This document shows, in pieces, positions 43,861 through 53,302 of a stretch of 64,000 nucleotides of DNA. A program made the translations under genes and the position numbers. The stretch's first letter is position 1, and each line of letters begins with the position of its first letter. The notes below the pieces were generated by a model. The model ran no database searches. It had not been told where the DNA came from and saw nothing but the letters and a program-made list of their open reading frames with translations. Source of the stretch: an uncultured Sphingorhabdus sp. (lineage in GTDB: Bacteria > Pseudomonadota > Alphaproteobacteria > Sphingomonadales > Sphingomonadaceae); contig CANMXN010000003.1 of the NCBI GenBank assembly GCA_947501885.1, forward strand, positions 118,946 through 182,945, read 5' to 3'.

Positions 43861-46374
43861 CTAAAGGTCTCTTAAAGCTGATGCAGGGCGAGCTGCTAAT
43901 ATGGGTAAGGACCCGATTATACCAAGCAGAAATGTGATCAATGCCCCGCCAATAATTGTTATGCCTACAATAAGCATATCAGGGGCAAAGGTAAATTCGA
44001 ATATTTGTACAATGACATAATAAGCCGCTGCCAAACCAAGACCCAATGATAAGAGGCTGATAATGGATGCAAGTAATATATATTCTATAGCTTGCGTTAC
44101 GAGTATTTGCCGGCGCGTTGAACCTAATAATTTGAGGATAACGCTGTCATAGGTTCGAGACATACGAGCGGCTGCAATAGCGCCGACTAAAACAGCTATC
44201 CCCGCTAAAATAGAAATTGATGCAGCCGCTGCAATTGCTTGTGACATTTGTGTCAATAATAGACTTACTTGATTGACTATATCTTTGACCTTAATCAGGG
44301 TTGAAGAAGGAAATTTGTTCGGGATGGTTCGTGACAATTGTCTTTCTTTGTCTTCATCAACGGTGATAGTTGCCGTCATATTGTGCGGCGCACTGTCGAG
44401 TGAACCAGCAGAAAAAATCATTGAGAAGTTGAGACCAAAATTATCCCAATTAACACGGCGAAAGTTGGTAACTTTGGCTTCAAACTCTGCACCTAATATA
44501 TTGATGATAATGCTATCACCTAATTTTAGATCTAGTATATTAGCCATATCAATATCAACACTGACTTGTGGAGAACCGCTATAATTGTCTGGCCACCATT
44601 CACCCTCTAATATCTCGCTACCCTCTGGTAGTGTCGATGCATAGGTTAGGCCCCGATCACCGCGTAATACCCATGCGCCTTCAGGTATCTCCTCCAATTC
44701 ATCAACGCGTTGGCCTGCATAAGATACAATGCTACCGCGCATGATAGGCACCAAATTAATACTCGCTTCAGGCGCTATATCGGTGATGGTTTTTTTGAAA
44801 CTATCGGCTTCGCTTCTGGGTACATCTAATGCAAAGAAACTAGGAGCTTGTTCAGGAACATTCTTGCTAATCTCATTGTTAATGCTCGATTGGATAGCAG
44901 CAAGTGTGACGAATAAAGTTAACCCAAGACCGAGTGCAACTACCAATGCACTGGTCTGCGCGCCAGGCCTATGCAAATTTGTAAGAGCAAGTCTTAATAA
45001 GGGTTTTTTCGGGCGTGGTATGCGCATGGTGATGTTGCGGATTATCCATGCAATTACGCTCAATATTATGAGCAAAACTAGCGATGCAATAATGAAAGCA
45101 AGAGAGAAAAAAGGCTCGCGTGCGGTGATGATAGCAATGCCAATAATTGCGAGGCCAGCGGCTATCACCCAAAAAGCTGAAATTTTATCCAACCTAGCCC
45201 AATGACCTTGGTTGTTACGGAACAATCCTGCTGAAGATACGGTTTTGGCTTTAGATAATGGTGGAAGTGCAAAAGCAATGGCGATTAACAGTCCATAGGC
45301 TGCGCTAATGAGCAGTGGTAAAGGATAGATTGAAAAACCTGGGCTTACTGGCAGAACATCACCTGCTAGCCATGTGATGAGTGAGGGGGCGATACTACCC
45401 ATTATAAGTCCAGCGATGATTGCGATCGTTGCAACAAATAATATTTGTAGAAAATATATACGAAAGACTGTGTTGCTATCTGCACCCAAAACTTTAAGTG
45501 TCGCAATAGATTTGCGTTTATTTTCTAAATAGCTAGCAACGCCATTACCAACGCCAATGCCAGCTATCACTAGTGATGCAAGACCAACCAAGGTTAGAAA
45601 TTGCCCCATGCGTTCGATGAAACGTCTGGTGCCTGGGGCTCCATTAGATCGGTCCGTTATGCGCCAACCAGCTTGCGGAAAATCTTCATCCAATCGTTCA
45701 GAGATTGCCTCAATGTCACTATTTGGGTTCGTTTTTATACGATATTTAGAACTGTATAGACTGCCTGGTTGAATGAGGTTTGTTTTTTCTAATGATTGTA
45801 AATTGATAAGTGCTACCGGACCTAAGGTAAAGCCTTCGCCAAGACGATCTGGTTCTTCGTCTATAATCCCTGATATGGTGAAATCAGCTTCGCCAAATGT
45901 TACGCTGTCGCCAATTTGCAAATCCATTTGATCTGATAAGGTTTCACCGACGAATATATCACCAATCTCTGGCGCATTAACACTGCGTCCATCTTTAAGT
46001 GTCAGCGCACCATAGAGCGGATAGATATTATCAATGGCTTTTAGTTCGGATAATAGATTTTTTTGCGGTGCTTTGACATTGGCCATAGCCCGCAGGCGCA
46101 CGGTTTTCGATAGTTGGCCAATTTCTTCGAATATCGCAATTTCTTTATCGTTCGCTAGCCTCTGCGATAGTGATATTTCAATATCGCCGCCCAATATAAT
46201 GCGACCACGTGAAGATAATTCATCGCTAATCCCTGCAATTAAACTGCCAATAGCGGCCAGTGTTGCTACGCCTAAAAACAAACACACAACCAACAAACGT
46301 AGGCCTCTAATCCGTGCGTTCATATCGCGGCGCGATATAGTCCATATCTGTGAATATGATAGCTTACCGTTCAC
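43861..46374 (-). CDS. ybbP: ABC transporter permease, FtsX/YbbP type
   Basis: An 837-aa membrane protein with two FtsX-like permease domains. The first helix is near residues 25-48. There is a large periplasmic part, helices around 270-370 (SLVIAGIGVGNGVASYLENK is the usual entry), further helices at about 400-450 and 480-500, a second periplasmic part, and three last helices from about 705 on, ending RPASALRDL. This is the YbbP/MacB-like arrangement. Nine bases upstream lies its ATPase, and then a divergent TesA-like esterase: the ybbP-ybbA-tesA set known from enterobacteria. The substrate is thought to be a lipid or lysophospholipid, not established. Confidence 0.92.
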   Translation of the reverse strand: MNGKLSYSQIWTISRRDMNARIRGLRLLVVCLFLGVATLAAIGSLIAGISDELSSRGRIILGGDIEISLSQRLANDKEIAIFEEIGQLSKTVRLRAMANVKAPQKNLLSELKAIDNIYPLYGALTLKDGRSVNAPEIGDIFVGETLSDQMDLQIGDSVTFGEADFTISGIIDEEPDRLGEGFTLGPVALINLQSLEKTNLIQPGSLYSSKYRIKTNPNSDIEAISERLDEDFPQAGWRITDRSNGAPGTRRFIERMGQFLTLVGLASLVIAGIGVGNGVASYLENKRKSIATLKVLGADSNTVFRIYFLQILFVATIAIIAGLIMGSIAPSLITWLAGDVLPVSPGFSIYPLPLLISAAYGLLIAIAFALPPLSKAKTVSSAGLFRNNQGHWARLDKISAFWVIAAGLAIIGIAIITAREPFFSLAFIIASLVLLIILSVIAWIIRNITMRIPRPKKPLLRLALTNLHRPGAQTSALVVALGLGLTLFVTLAAIQSSINNEISKNVPEQAPSFFALDVPRSEADSFKKTITDIAPEASINLVPIMRGSIVSYAGQRVDELEEIPEGAWVLRGDRGLTYASTLPEGSEILEGEWWPDNYSGSPQVSVDIDMANILDLKLGDSIIINILGAEFEAKVTNFRRVNWDNFGLNFSMIFSAGSLDSAPHNMTATITVDEDKERQLSRTIPNKFPSSTLIKVKDIVNQVSLLLTQMSQAIAAAASISILAGIAVLVGAIAAARMSRTYDSVILKLLGSTRRQILVTQAIEYILLASIISLLSLGLGLAAAYYVIVQIFEFTFAPDMLIVGITIIGGALITFLLGIIGSLPILAARPASALRDL

Positions 46375-46383
46375 TTTATGCTC

Positions 46384-47097
46384 TTATGATTTATTATCTT
46401 CGACAACAACACCATCATGCATGGTAATAATGCGGTCACAATGCTGTGCAAGGGCAGGGTCATGTGTAATGATTAAGAGCGTGGCGTTTAACGCTTTTTG
46501 TCGTTCGAATAATATTTTAATAATGGCATCGCCCGTGCTGGCATCTAAATTACCCGTAGGTTCATCGGCAAATATGATATTTGGCCTTGCGGCCATCGCT
46601 CTGGCTATGGCTACTCGTTGTTGTTCGCCGCCTGATAATTGAGTGGGATAATGGGTAAGCCTATGTCCTAGACCAACTGCTTCTAACTCCTCTTTAGCGC
46701 GCTCAAAAGCATTATTAAATTCGGCTAACTCCATAGGTACGGCAACATTTTCAATCGCACTCATTGTAGGAAGCAGATGAAAGGCTTGGAGTACAATTCC
46801 GATACGGCCTCTTCTGGCGCGTGCTAATTCGTCTTCATTAAGGTTCGCAAAATCTAGTCCATCGATTAAAATACTACCGCCATTTGCTTGTTCTAGGCCT
46901 GATAACACGGCCATGAGTGAGCTTTTTCCTGATCCTGATGGACCAAGCAAGGCAACACTATCACCTGATTTTATTTCCAAATCAACGCCGCGTAAAATAT
47001 CTACGGGTGCTTCTTTTGATCCTAAACTTAGGGTGACATTTTTTGCATCAATCGCTATTGCTTGCGAAGAAACTTTGCTGGGATTGTTATCTGGCAT
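46384..47097 (-). CDS. ybbA: ABC transporter ATP-binding protein (YbbA/LolD type)
   Basis: A 237-aa ATPase: Walker A GPSGSGKS at residues 52-59, signature LSGGEQQRVAIARA (about 160-173), Walker B IIFADEPTGNLD (about 181-192), and the switch His in ITHDP. The MacB/LolD subgroup shares the ADEPTGNLD form. The gene is followed after nine bases by the permease, so the two form one transporter. It is divergent from the esterase gene with a 19-base gap. Confidence 0.94.
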   Translation of the reverse strand: MPDNNPSKVSSQAIAIDAKNVTLSLGSKEAPVDILRGVDLEIKSGDSVALLGPSGSGKSSLMAVLSGLEQANGGSILIDGLDFANLNEDELARARRGRIGIVLQAFHLLPTMSAIENVAVPMELAEFNNAFERAKEELEAVGLGHRLTHYPTQLSGGEQQRVAIARAMAARPNIIFADEPTGNLDASTGDAIIKILFERQKALNATLLIITHDPALAQHCDRIITMHDGVVVEDNKS

Positions 47098-47116
47098 GAT
47101 TTAAGGAGGCTTCCAA

Positions 47117-47866
47117 ATGATACGCACTTTGGCACTATATGGGGTCGTTATTCTTCTTGTCCAGATGCTCTTTTCTTGTAGTGAAACAAATACATCGGCC
47201 AATAATGTCGCTTCCGATAACAATGATGCTGTTTCAAGCAATGATAATATCACCAATGACACAGAAAATCAGACGAATGACGCTCGTTCAAAAGAAAAAT
47301 TTATCGTTACTTTTGGCGATAGTCTCTATGCGGGATATGGCCTTGATACGGGGGAGGGCCTTGCACCAGAATTAGAACGTCAATTAACTGCAGGCGGCGC
47401 ATCTATCGCGGTACATAGCGCTGGCGTTTCTGGTGATACCACGGCAGCTGGCTTACAGCGGTTTTCCTTTGTTCTTGATAATTTAAAACGTAAACCTGAT
47501 CTGGTGATGGTGGGTCTCGGCGGTAATGACATGCTGCGCGGTATAGGTCCAGATCAGACTAGAGCTAATCTTACGGCTATGATGGAAGAGCTTAAAAAAC
47601 GCGATATCCAACCTATGTTAACGGGTATGATTGCTGCACCCAATTTAGGGCCGCAATATGCACAAGAATTTAATCCAATATTCCCACAATTGGCTAAGCA
47701 ATATGATGCTCCTCTTGATCCATTTATTTTGGATCAAGTGATAACTGATTCTGCACTTATGTTGCCTGATGGTATTCACCCAACCGCCGAAGGAATTGAT
47801 ATTATTGCCAAAAGATTAGCTCCTATTATCGCTGAGACAGTCGATCAACCATTTACAAACCCATGA
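47117..47866 (+). CDS. Arylesterase / lysophospholipase, TesA-like GDSL lipoprotein
   Basis: SGNH-family hydrolase of 249 aa. The signal peptide ends in the lipobox LFSC (Cys21), so it is a lipoprotein where E. coli TesA is free in the periplasm. A Asn/Asp-rich linker follows. The catalytic blocks are GDSL with Ser69, Gly in GVSGDTTA, Asn in GGNDMLRG, and the Asp-x-x-His pair in DGIHPT. AAGGAGG before the ATG is a strong ribosome binding site. Divergent from ybbA-ybbP, in the standard order. Confidence 0.94.
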   Translation: MIRTLALYGVVILLVQMLFSCSETNTSANNVASDNNDAVSSNDNITNDTENQTNDARSKEKFIVTFGDSLYAGYGLDTGEGLAPELERQLTAGGASIAVHSAGVSGDTTAAGLQRFSFVLDNLKRKPDLVMVGLGGNDMLRGIGPDQTRANLTAMMEELKKRDIQPMLTGMIAAPNLGPQYAQEFNPIFPQLAKQYDAPLDPFILDQVITDSALMLPDGIHPTAEGIDIIAKRLAPIIAETVDQPFTNP

Positions 47867-48024
47867 AATGTTTATAATATTATTGTTTAGATTCAATTCT
47901 GTATTATAAAAACAATACAGTTTATCGAGATTATCTTGAAAAATAAAAGGATTAACGCCATCTTATAACTATCAATAGCAAAACTTACCTTCAGGTAAGC
48001 AGATATTAATAAGAGGGAATGGTA

Positions 48025-49233
48025 ATGGCGACAGAAACAGCAGTTGAAGTAGGAAATGAACTCAAGTTAACGCCGCCTGACCCTGTGCCAGTTGTTGCGG
48101 CGGAACAAGCCATTGGATTGGTCCCCGTTACCGATGAACAAAAATCAAAGCTTGACGAAAAGGTTGATGCTTTTGTTACAGACTTAATCGCGCAAGATGC
48201 TAAATCGCCTGAATTTGGCCAAAGGGTAGATCAGCTCACTAATATGGGACGCCGTGAGATTGTAGAAGCTGCAGGGCAATCAAACCGCTTTTTGGATCGT
48301 CCTATTCGGTCGATGGATGATAGCTCAAGCGTAGGGACTGACCTTGCTGAATTGCGGCGTACGGTGGAAGATCTTGACCCCTCGAAGCGAGGTAATTTAC
48401 TTGCTCCTAAAAAATTATTTGGCATTATCCCTTTTGGTAATAAATTGCGCAATTATTTTGATAGTTATAAAAGTGCACAGACGCATATAAGTTCGATCTT
48501 GGACCGTTTGGCAGGCGGTAAAGATGAATTGCTTATGGATAATGCCGCTATCGATGTCGAGCGCCAGAATCTCTGGGCGGCGATGGGTAAGCTTGAACAA
48601 ATGATCCATCTCTCAAAATCAATGGATGCTAAACTTGAAGAAAAAGCCAATGAATTGGATGCAAGTGATCCCGAGAAAGCAAGAGCTGTCCGCGACACCG
48701 CGCTGTTTTATGTGCGTCAACGTACCCAAGATTTGCTAACGCAAATGGCTGTAACGGTGCAGGGTTATCTGGCGCTTGATTTGGTGAAAAAGAATAATGT
48801 GGAATTGGTAAAAGGTGTAGATCGTGCATCAACTACAACCGTTGGCGCGCTTCGTACAGCGGTCACTGTTGCGCAAGCAATGACCAATCAAAAATTGGTG
48901 CTTGAACAAATCACGCAACTTAACACCACCACATCCAATATTATCGATGGCACTGGCAAAATGTTGCGCGAAAATACGGCAACTATTCATGAACAAGCGG
49001 CTGCTTCTACCATACCGCTTGAGACCTTGAGCCGGGCTTTTACCAATATTTATCAAACCATGGATGAGATTGATACATTTAAAGTTCGAGCGCTTGAAAA
49101 TATGAAGCAAACCGTTGGTGCATTGGAGAGCGAGGTTCAAAAATCCAAAGGCTATATTGCGCGTGCAGAAGGGCAGGCCCAGGCCAGCAAAGAGATTAAA
49201 GATGACGGGTTATTAGCAGCATTGGAGAATTGA
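48025..49233 (+). CDS. telA: Toxic anion resistance protein, TelA family
   Basis: A 402-aa soluble, mainly helical protein matching TelA/KlaA (PF05816): SKLDEKVDAFVTDLIAQD, the GNKLRNYFDSYKSAQTHI block at about residue 135, and LALDLVKKNNVELVKGV with TTVGALRTAVTVAQAM. TelA was named for tellurite resistance but is widespread and more generally linked to envelope stress. ATG 48025 is chosen over 48019 for its spacing from AAGAGGG. The xpaC-like gene follows after five bases, a common partnership. Confidence 0.94.
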   Translation: MATETAVEVGNELKLTPPDPVPVVAAEQAIGLVPVTDEQKSKLDEKVDAFVTDLIAQDAKSPEFGQRVDQLTNMGRREIVEAAGQSNRFLDRPIRSMDDSSSVGTDLAELRRTVEDLDPSKRGNLLAPKKLFGIIPFGNKLRNYFDSYKSAQTHISSILDRLAGGKDELLMDNAAIDVERQNLWAAMGKLEQMIHLSKSMDAKLEEKANELDASDPEKARAVRDTALFYVRQRTQDLLTQMAVTVQGYLALDLVKKNNVELVKGVDRASTTTVGALRTAVTVAQAMTNQKLVLEQITQLNTTTSNIIDGTGKMLRENTATIHEQAAASTIPLETLSRAFTNIYQTMDEIDTFKVRALENMKQTVGALESEVQKSKGYIARAEGQAQASKEIKDDGLLAALEN

Positions 49234-49238
49234 GATAA

Positions 49239-49946
49239 ATGAGTTTAGCATCTCAATCTGATCAAATTATAGCTAGTGCGCGTAATAGCCTGAAGAGTCA
49301 GCGCTTTGCTCGCTCTATTGGCCAAAAGTCAAAAGATATGAAACGCACACACCTATGGAGTAAAGTTAAACGTGCGGCCTTAGTTGTAGGCGGAATTTGG
49401 GTTGGTATGACAATAGCAGGTGTTGTTGTTAATGGCATTGGCTTGAGTGGTTTATCTCTCGCTGTGGGATTATCAGGTGCTGCTATTTGGGCGTTCTTAA
49501 GCTACCCTAAAATGCCGATGCCAACGAGTGAGAGTCTGAGAAATAGTGATTTACCGCGCTTAGCTGGACAAACCGAAATATGGCTTGAACAACAGCGTAA
49601 AGCTCTACCAGCCCCAGCGGTAACGTTGGTAGAAAATATCGGAACAAGGCTTGATGATTTAGCGCCGCAACTTGCTAAAATTGGTGAGAATGATCCTGCT
49701 GCACGCGAAGTTCGCACTTTGGTAGGAGAACATCTTCCCGAGCTAATTAATGGTTATCGTGAATTACCTGACAGTTTGAAGCAGCAAAAACATGGAGCTA
49801 CTTCTCCAGCAGAGCAGTTAATCAACGGTCTGCGTACTATTGATGAAGAAATTGAATCGATGACGCGTAAAATTTCAAAAGGTGAGTTGGATAAACTTGC
49901 AACACGTGAGCGTTTTTTGGAATTAAAATATGACCGTGGTGAGTGA
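49239..49946 (+). CDS. XpaC-like 5-bromo-4-chloroindolyl phosphate hydrolysis family protein
   Basis: The 235-aa protein has two hydrophobic segments close together at about residues 44-64 and 66-84 (VGGIWVGMTIAGVVV and LSGLSLAVGLSGAAIWAFL), and a helical C-terminal half (LPRLAGQTEIWLEQQRKALPAP). This is the layout of XpaC relatives that travel with telA. XpaC was named for hydrolysis of a phosphate dye, but the proteins have no clear catalytic motif and are more likely membrane scaffolds. It forms a two-gene unit with telA. Confidence 0.82.
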   Translation: MSLASQSDQIIASARNSLKSQRFARSIGQKSKDMKRTHLWSKVKRAALVVGGIWVGMTIAGVVVNGIGLSGLSLAVGLSGAAIWAFLSYPKMPMPTSESLRNSDLPRLAGQTEIWLEQQRKALPAPAVTLVENIGTRLDDLAPQLAKIGENDPAAREVRTLVGEHLPELINGYRELPDSLKQQKHGATSPAEQLINGLRTIDEEIESMTRKISKGELDKLATRERFLELKYDRGE

Positions 49947-50036
49947 TATATTATTGTCACTTTAACTATTTATATTGCTATATAGTGGATAGTTTCATTA
50001 ACCTAATATGATATCCTGTTTAACCACTATTCTGCC

Positions 50037-50073
50037 GCAAAAAAGCCGGCTGATGTTTCCATCAACCAGCTTT
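50037..50073 (-). terminator. Rho-independent terminator after the autotransporter remnant
   Basis: On the minus strand AAAGCTGG-TTGATG-GAAA-CATCA-GCCGGCTTTTTT forms a long stem ending in a run of T. It lies 28 bases after the stop of the barrel remnant, so the original transcription unit still has its end. Confidence 0.8.
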
Positions 50074-50100
50074 CCCGAATGGTTAAATTTGTTTCAATAC

Positions 50101-50781
50101 TCAGAACGCGAAACGAACTCTGACACCACCCGAATGAGATTCATAATCAGATGCAAAACGCCCCTGATACACTGCCGCAATGCTAAACCCACCTTTACTG
50201 ACTAGGTTCAGGCCAACACCAACATCGAAACGCGATTGTGATGCTTCCTGTGAGGTCAAACGGAAAACATCCGCACCAGCATTGAAGCTCCCATTAATTC
50301 CTACACCATCACCGATTAAGTCATACGCATATGCAACACGTAGGAATGGAACCACTGATAGCTCTTTATCTTCATTAGCAGTTCCAGAAATTCCAAGGCC
50401 TATTGATGACTCTAGAAAATCCGTTGTGTCGCCATCTAGGGTCAAACCAAGGCTACCAGTTTCGGTAAATTCATCCGAAGAGATAGTGGCATAACGTAGA
50501 CCAGCAAATGGTGTAATTGCTACTTTATCACTGCCAAGGTTTAGACCAGCATTTAGAGATGCTATGAAGCTGTCTGCATCTGTTTCACCAAATACAGGGC
50601 CGGTGATGCTGTTTCTTGTGCTATCGACACTGTTGATGGAATAGCCCAATTCAGCGTTAACAAATAGATTTTCATTGTTTACGCCAGCATATGCCGAGAA
50701 CTGATAGCTGCTGATTTCGCTTTGCGCTTGCGCTGCTCCATTTTCACTAGCAATTGGTTTTACTAGCAATTGGTTCATCAA
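50101..50781 (-). pseudogene. Autotransporter beta-barrel domain, truncated
   Basis: The frame codes for about 226 aa and is nothing but an outer-membrane barrel: alternating strands such as SSYQFSAYAGVNN, LFVNAELGYSI, ITPFAGLRYATI and VVPFLRVAYAY, ending in RVRFAF, the C-terminal Phe signal of autotransporter barrels. There is no signal peptide and no passenger domain, so it cannot be exported as it stands. Its first codons overlap the end of a truncated sigma factor gene. The sharp change of content at 50746-50777 marks a deletion joint. Confidence 0.8.
50746..50777. repeat. 16-base tandem duplication at the joint
   Basis: ACTAGCAATTGGTTTT (50746-50761) is followed by ACTAGCAATTGGTTCA (50762-50777). 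Sixteen is not a multiple of three. Removing one unit puts the sigma factor frame and the barrel frame into one continuous frame across the joint. Confidence 0.93.
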
Positions 50782-51076
50782 TCTTTGATCGCACTCGAAT
50801 TGCTTTACGATAAGCTATTGCGTAAATCCATGTTGATAATTTGCTGGCTCCTGCAAAACCATTAATTTTTTGCCAGACTACCATCATGGTATCGTTAAAC
50901 ACTTCTTCCACTACCTGAGGTTTGTGGATCATGCTCGATATAAAATGAGATAATCTTTTTCTATACTCCCCATATAATTCTTCAAATGCTTTTATATCTC
51001 TATTACGTAAACGTATGATCAAGTCAGTCTCGCTTTGTTCAGTCGAAGCTGAATTTGGCAAATTTTTATTGTTCAT
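50747..51076 (-). pseudogene. ECF sigma factor, truncated after region 2
   Basis: A 109-aa frame matching sigma-70 region 2 of ECF sigma factors: LIIRLRNRDIKAFEELYGEY, then HKPQVVEEVFNDTMMVVWQK (region 2.2 core-binding) and KLSTWIYAIAYRKA (region 2.4, -10 recognition). Region 4, which binds the -35 element, is missing altogether, and the frame ends in the duplicated joint. ECF factors normally have about 170-190 aa. The product could not act as a normal sigma factor. Confidence 0.85.
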
Positions 51077-51339
51077 TCATTTTATCTCATGCTATTTATA
51101 AGCGTCTTACAAGAGTTAGTGCGCATATTTTGAAAAAGGTTCATTATTATTATTTAATTTTGAACTTTAATTGATGGCAGGAAAATTTCGCCTTAGGCAT
51201 ATGATTTTTTAAGTAAAGTATTTATGCTTATAAATTTGCCAGCGGATACACTTGAAATATTAATAATTTTACGCTAAAACTGTTACCAAGTACCAGCGGT
51301 ATATTCCGTATTGGCAGATAATATGAAAAGAGTTTGGTT

Positions 51340-52584
51340 ATGGTGGATCGTGTATCCCCATTGCCGCATGATGATAATGGCGATAACTCAGATGAAGAGA
51401 GATATCGTGTAAATGTGGCATCTGATAGTGAGCATAGCGCCAATTCACAACGTGCTGTAGCGTCTACAACAGCCTCAAAGGCTGCTCCTGCTATATCTAA
51501 TAAAACCCAAGTAAAGAAAAAGCCTTCTAGGCGGCAGTCAACAGCGAGTAAAAAAACAAATTACAATCAGAAATCTCGTAACCGAAATCCGATATCGAAA
51601 AACTGGTCTAAGCCCGTATCATATGCTGCATTAGATCTCGGAACGAATAATTGCCGCTTATTAATTGCTAGGCCAAAAGAAGGTGGTTTTACTGTTATTG
51701 ACGCTTTCTCACGTGTTGTGCGCCTTGGCGAAGGTCTAGCTAAATCGGGTAAAATCAGTGATGAAGCTATGGATAGGGCGATTGATGCATTGGCTATATG
51801 TGCTCAAAAGTTAAAACGAAGGAATGTTACATTATCCAGATCTGTTGCAACAGAGGCATGTAGGCAGGCTGATAATGGTGAGCAATTTATTGAACGTGTT
51901 TACAAAGAAACTGGTATATTATTAGATATTATTTCATCAGAAGAAGAAGCACGTTTAGCAGTTCTAGGCTGCCACATATTACTTGATGAAGGTGAGGGGC
52001 CTGCATTAATATTTGATATAGGCGGCGGTTCAACAGAATTAGCGCTAATTTCAACGAAGAGCTCAATCCCTGTAATATTGGAGTGGATTAGCATCCCATG
52101 GGGCGTTGTTACGTTGACTGAGAGCGAACCTTGCGCGCAAGATAGCGAACAGGCACGAATGCATGCTTATAATAATATGCGTAATCGTGTGCGAGATAGT
52201 TTTCACGACTTCGGTAAAAAACTACCCAAAGAAGGCTCATTTCGAACCTTAGGGACATCTGGTACAATCACCACCCTAGCCAGTGTATTTTTGGAATTAC
52301 CCTATTATAATCGCAATAAAATCGATGGTATCACTGTGCCTGCAGACGCTATGCGCCGTATTAGTAGAGAATTAGCACATAAATCCCCTGTGGAGAGATC
52401 CTTGGAACCCTGTATAGGAACACAAAGATCGGACTTGGTTATTGCTGGTTGTGCTATCTTAGAAAGCATATTGGATATTTGGCCAGCACAAACATTAGGC
52501 GTTGCGGATAGAGGAATTAGAGAAGGTATTTTAAGAGCTTTGATGAAAAATGATGGTAGCGTTTCAATGCGCGCAAAGCAGTAG
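51340..52584 (+). CDS. Ppx/GppA family exopolyphosphatase
   Basis: Members hydrolyse polyphosphate or pppGpp. ATG 51340 is chosen over an earlier TTG, giving 414 aa. The first 85 residues are a basic, low-complexity tail (KKKPSRRQSTASKKTNYNQK) not found in the E. coli enzymes. Then come ALDLGTNNCRLLIA (ASKHA fold phosphate 1), the catalytic Glu region SSEEEARLAVLG and FDIGGGSTELALI (phosphate 2). It stops at about 414 aa, so it is the short version without the HD and C-terminal domains of Ppx. The rlmE gene begins eight bases after it. In sphingomonads these two are commonly paired. Confidence 0.93.
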   Translation: MVDRVSPLPHDDNGDNSDEERYRVNVASDSEHSANSQRAVASTTASKAAPAISNKTQVKKKPSRRQSTASKKTNYNQKSRNRNPISKNWSKPVSYAALDLGTNNCRLLIARPKEGGFTVIDAFSRVVRLGEGLAKSGKISDEAMDRAIDALAICAQKLKRRNVTLSRSVATEACRQADNGEQFIERVYKETGILLDIISSEEEARLAVLGCHILLDEGEGPALIFDIGGGSTELALISTKSSIPVILEWISIPWGVVTLTESEPCAQDSEQARMHAYNNMRNRVRDSFHDFGKKLPKEGSFRTLGTSGTITTLASVFLELPYYNRNKIDGITVPADAMRRISRELAHKSPVERSLEPCIGTQRSDLVIAGCAILESILDIWPAQTLGVADRGIREGILRALMKNDGSVSMRAKQ

Positions 52585-52592
52585 GGTTCTCT

Positions 52593-53273
52593 ATGGTTAA
52601 ACCTGCAGGTGGTGGCCGCTCAATAGGCGGAAAAAAGCGCGTTAAAACCGCAAAAAAGAGAAGCGCACAATCGACGCGTTGGTTGGAACGTCAACTTAAT
52701 GATCCCTATGTACGCATGGCAAAGGAACAAGGGTATCGTAGCCGTGCAGCATTTAAATTAATTGAGTTGGATGAGAAATTCACCATATTGAAAGGTAAAA
52801 AGGCAGTTATTGACCTTGGTCTGGCACCTGGTGGATGGGCACAATATATGCGGCGCAAAAACCCTAATATTAATGTAGTGGGTATAGACCTGCTGCCAGT
52901 AGACCCTATTGATGGCGTTATATTATTTGAGATGGACTTTATGGATGATAAAGCCCCTGATTTGCTAATGAATGCGTTGGGTCAAAAACCAGATTTGGTA
53001 ATATCAGATATGGCTGCTAACACCGTTGGGCATAAACAAACCGATCATTTACGGACAATGGGTTTGGTGGAAGCCGCTGCGCATTTTGCTATTGAAAATC
53101 TCTCGGAAAATGGAGATTTTTTGTGCAAAGTGTTTGCGGGTGGAACTCACAGAGAGTTACTCACATTATTGAAACAAAATTTTAAAGTGGTGAAACATGC
53201 CAAGCCACCATCTAGTCGGAAGGGTTCAGTGGAAGGTTTTGTGTTTGCAAAAGGATTAAAGCCAAGAAATTAG
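52593..53273 (+). CDS. rlmE: 23S rRNA (uridine-2'-O)-methyltransferase RlmE
   Basis: RlmE (FtsJ/RrmJ) methylates the 2'-O of U2552 in the 23S rRNA A loop late in 50S assembly. The 226-aa protein has RSRAAFKLIELDEKF with the catalytic Lys, the SAM site VIDLGLAPGGWAQY, the D in VISDMAANTVGH and the K-E pair in LCKVFAGG and SSRKGSVEGFVFAKG. A basic N-terminal stretch of about 30 residues precedes the domain. Eight bases separate it from the exopolyphosphatase gene, so the two share a transcript. Confidence 0.95.
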   Translation: MVKPAGGGRSIGGKKRVKTAKKRSAQSTRWLERQLNDPYVRMAKEQGYRSRAAFKLIELDEKFTILKGKKAVIDLGLAPGGWAQYMRRKNPNINVVGIDLLPVDPIDGVILFEMDFMDDKAPDLLMNALGQKPDLVISDMAANTVGHKQTDHLRTMGLVEAAAHFAIENLSENGDFLCKVFAGGTHRELLTLLKQNFKVVKHAKPPSSRKGSVEGFVFAKGLKPRN

Positions 53274-53302
53274 ATTGTTTGCCTTTTCTAATAGGTAATA
53301 AT

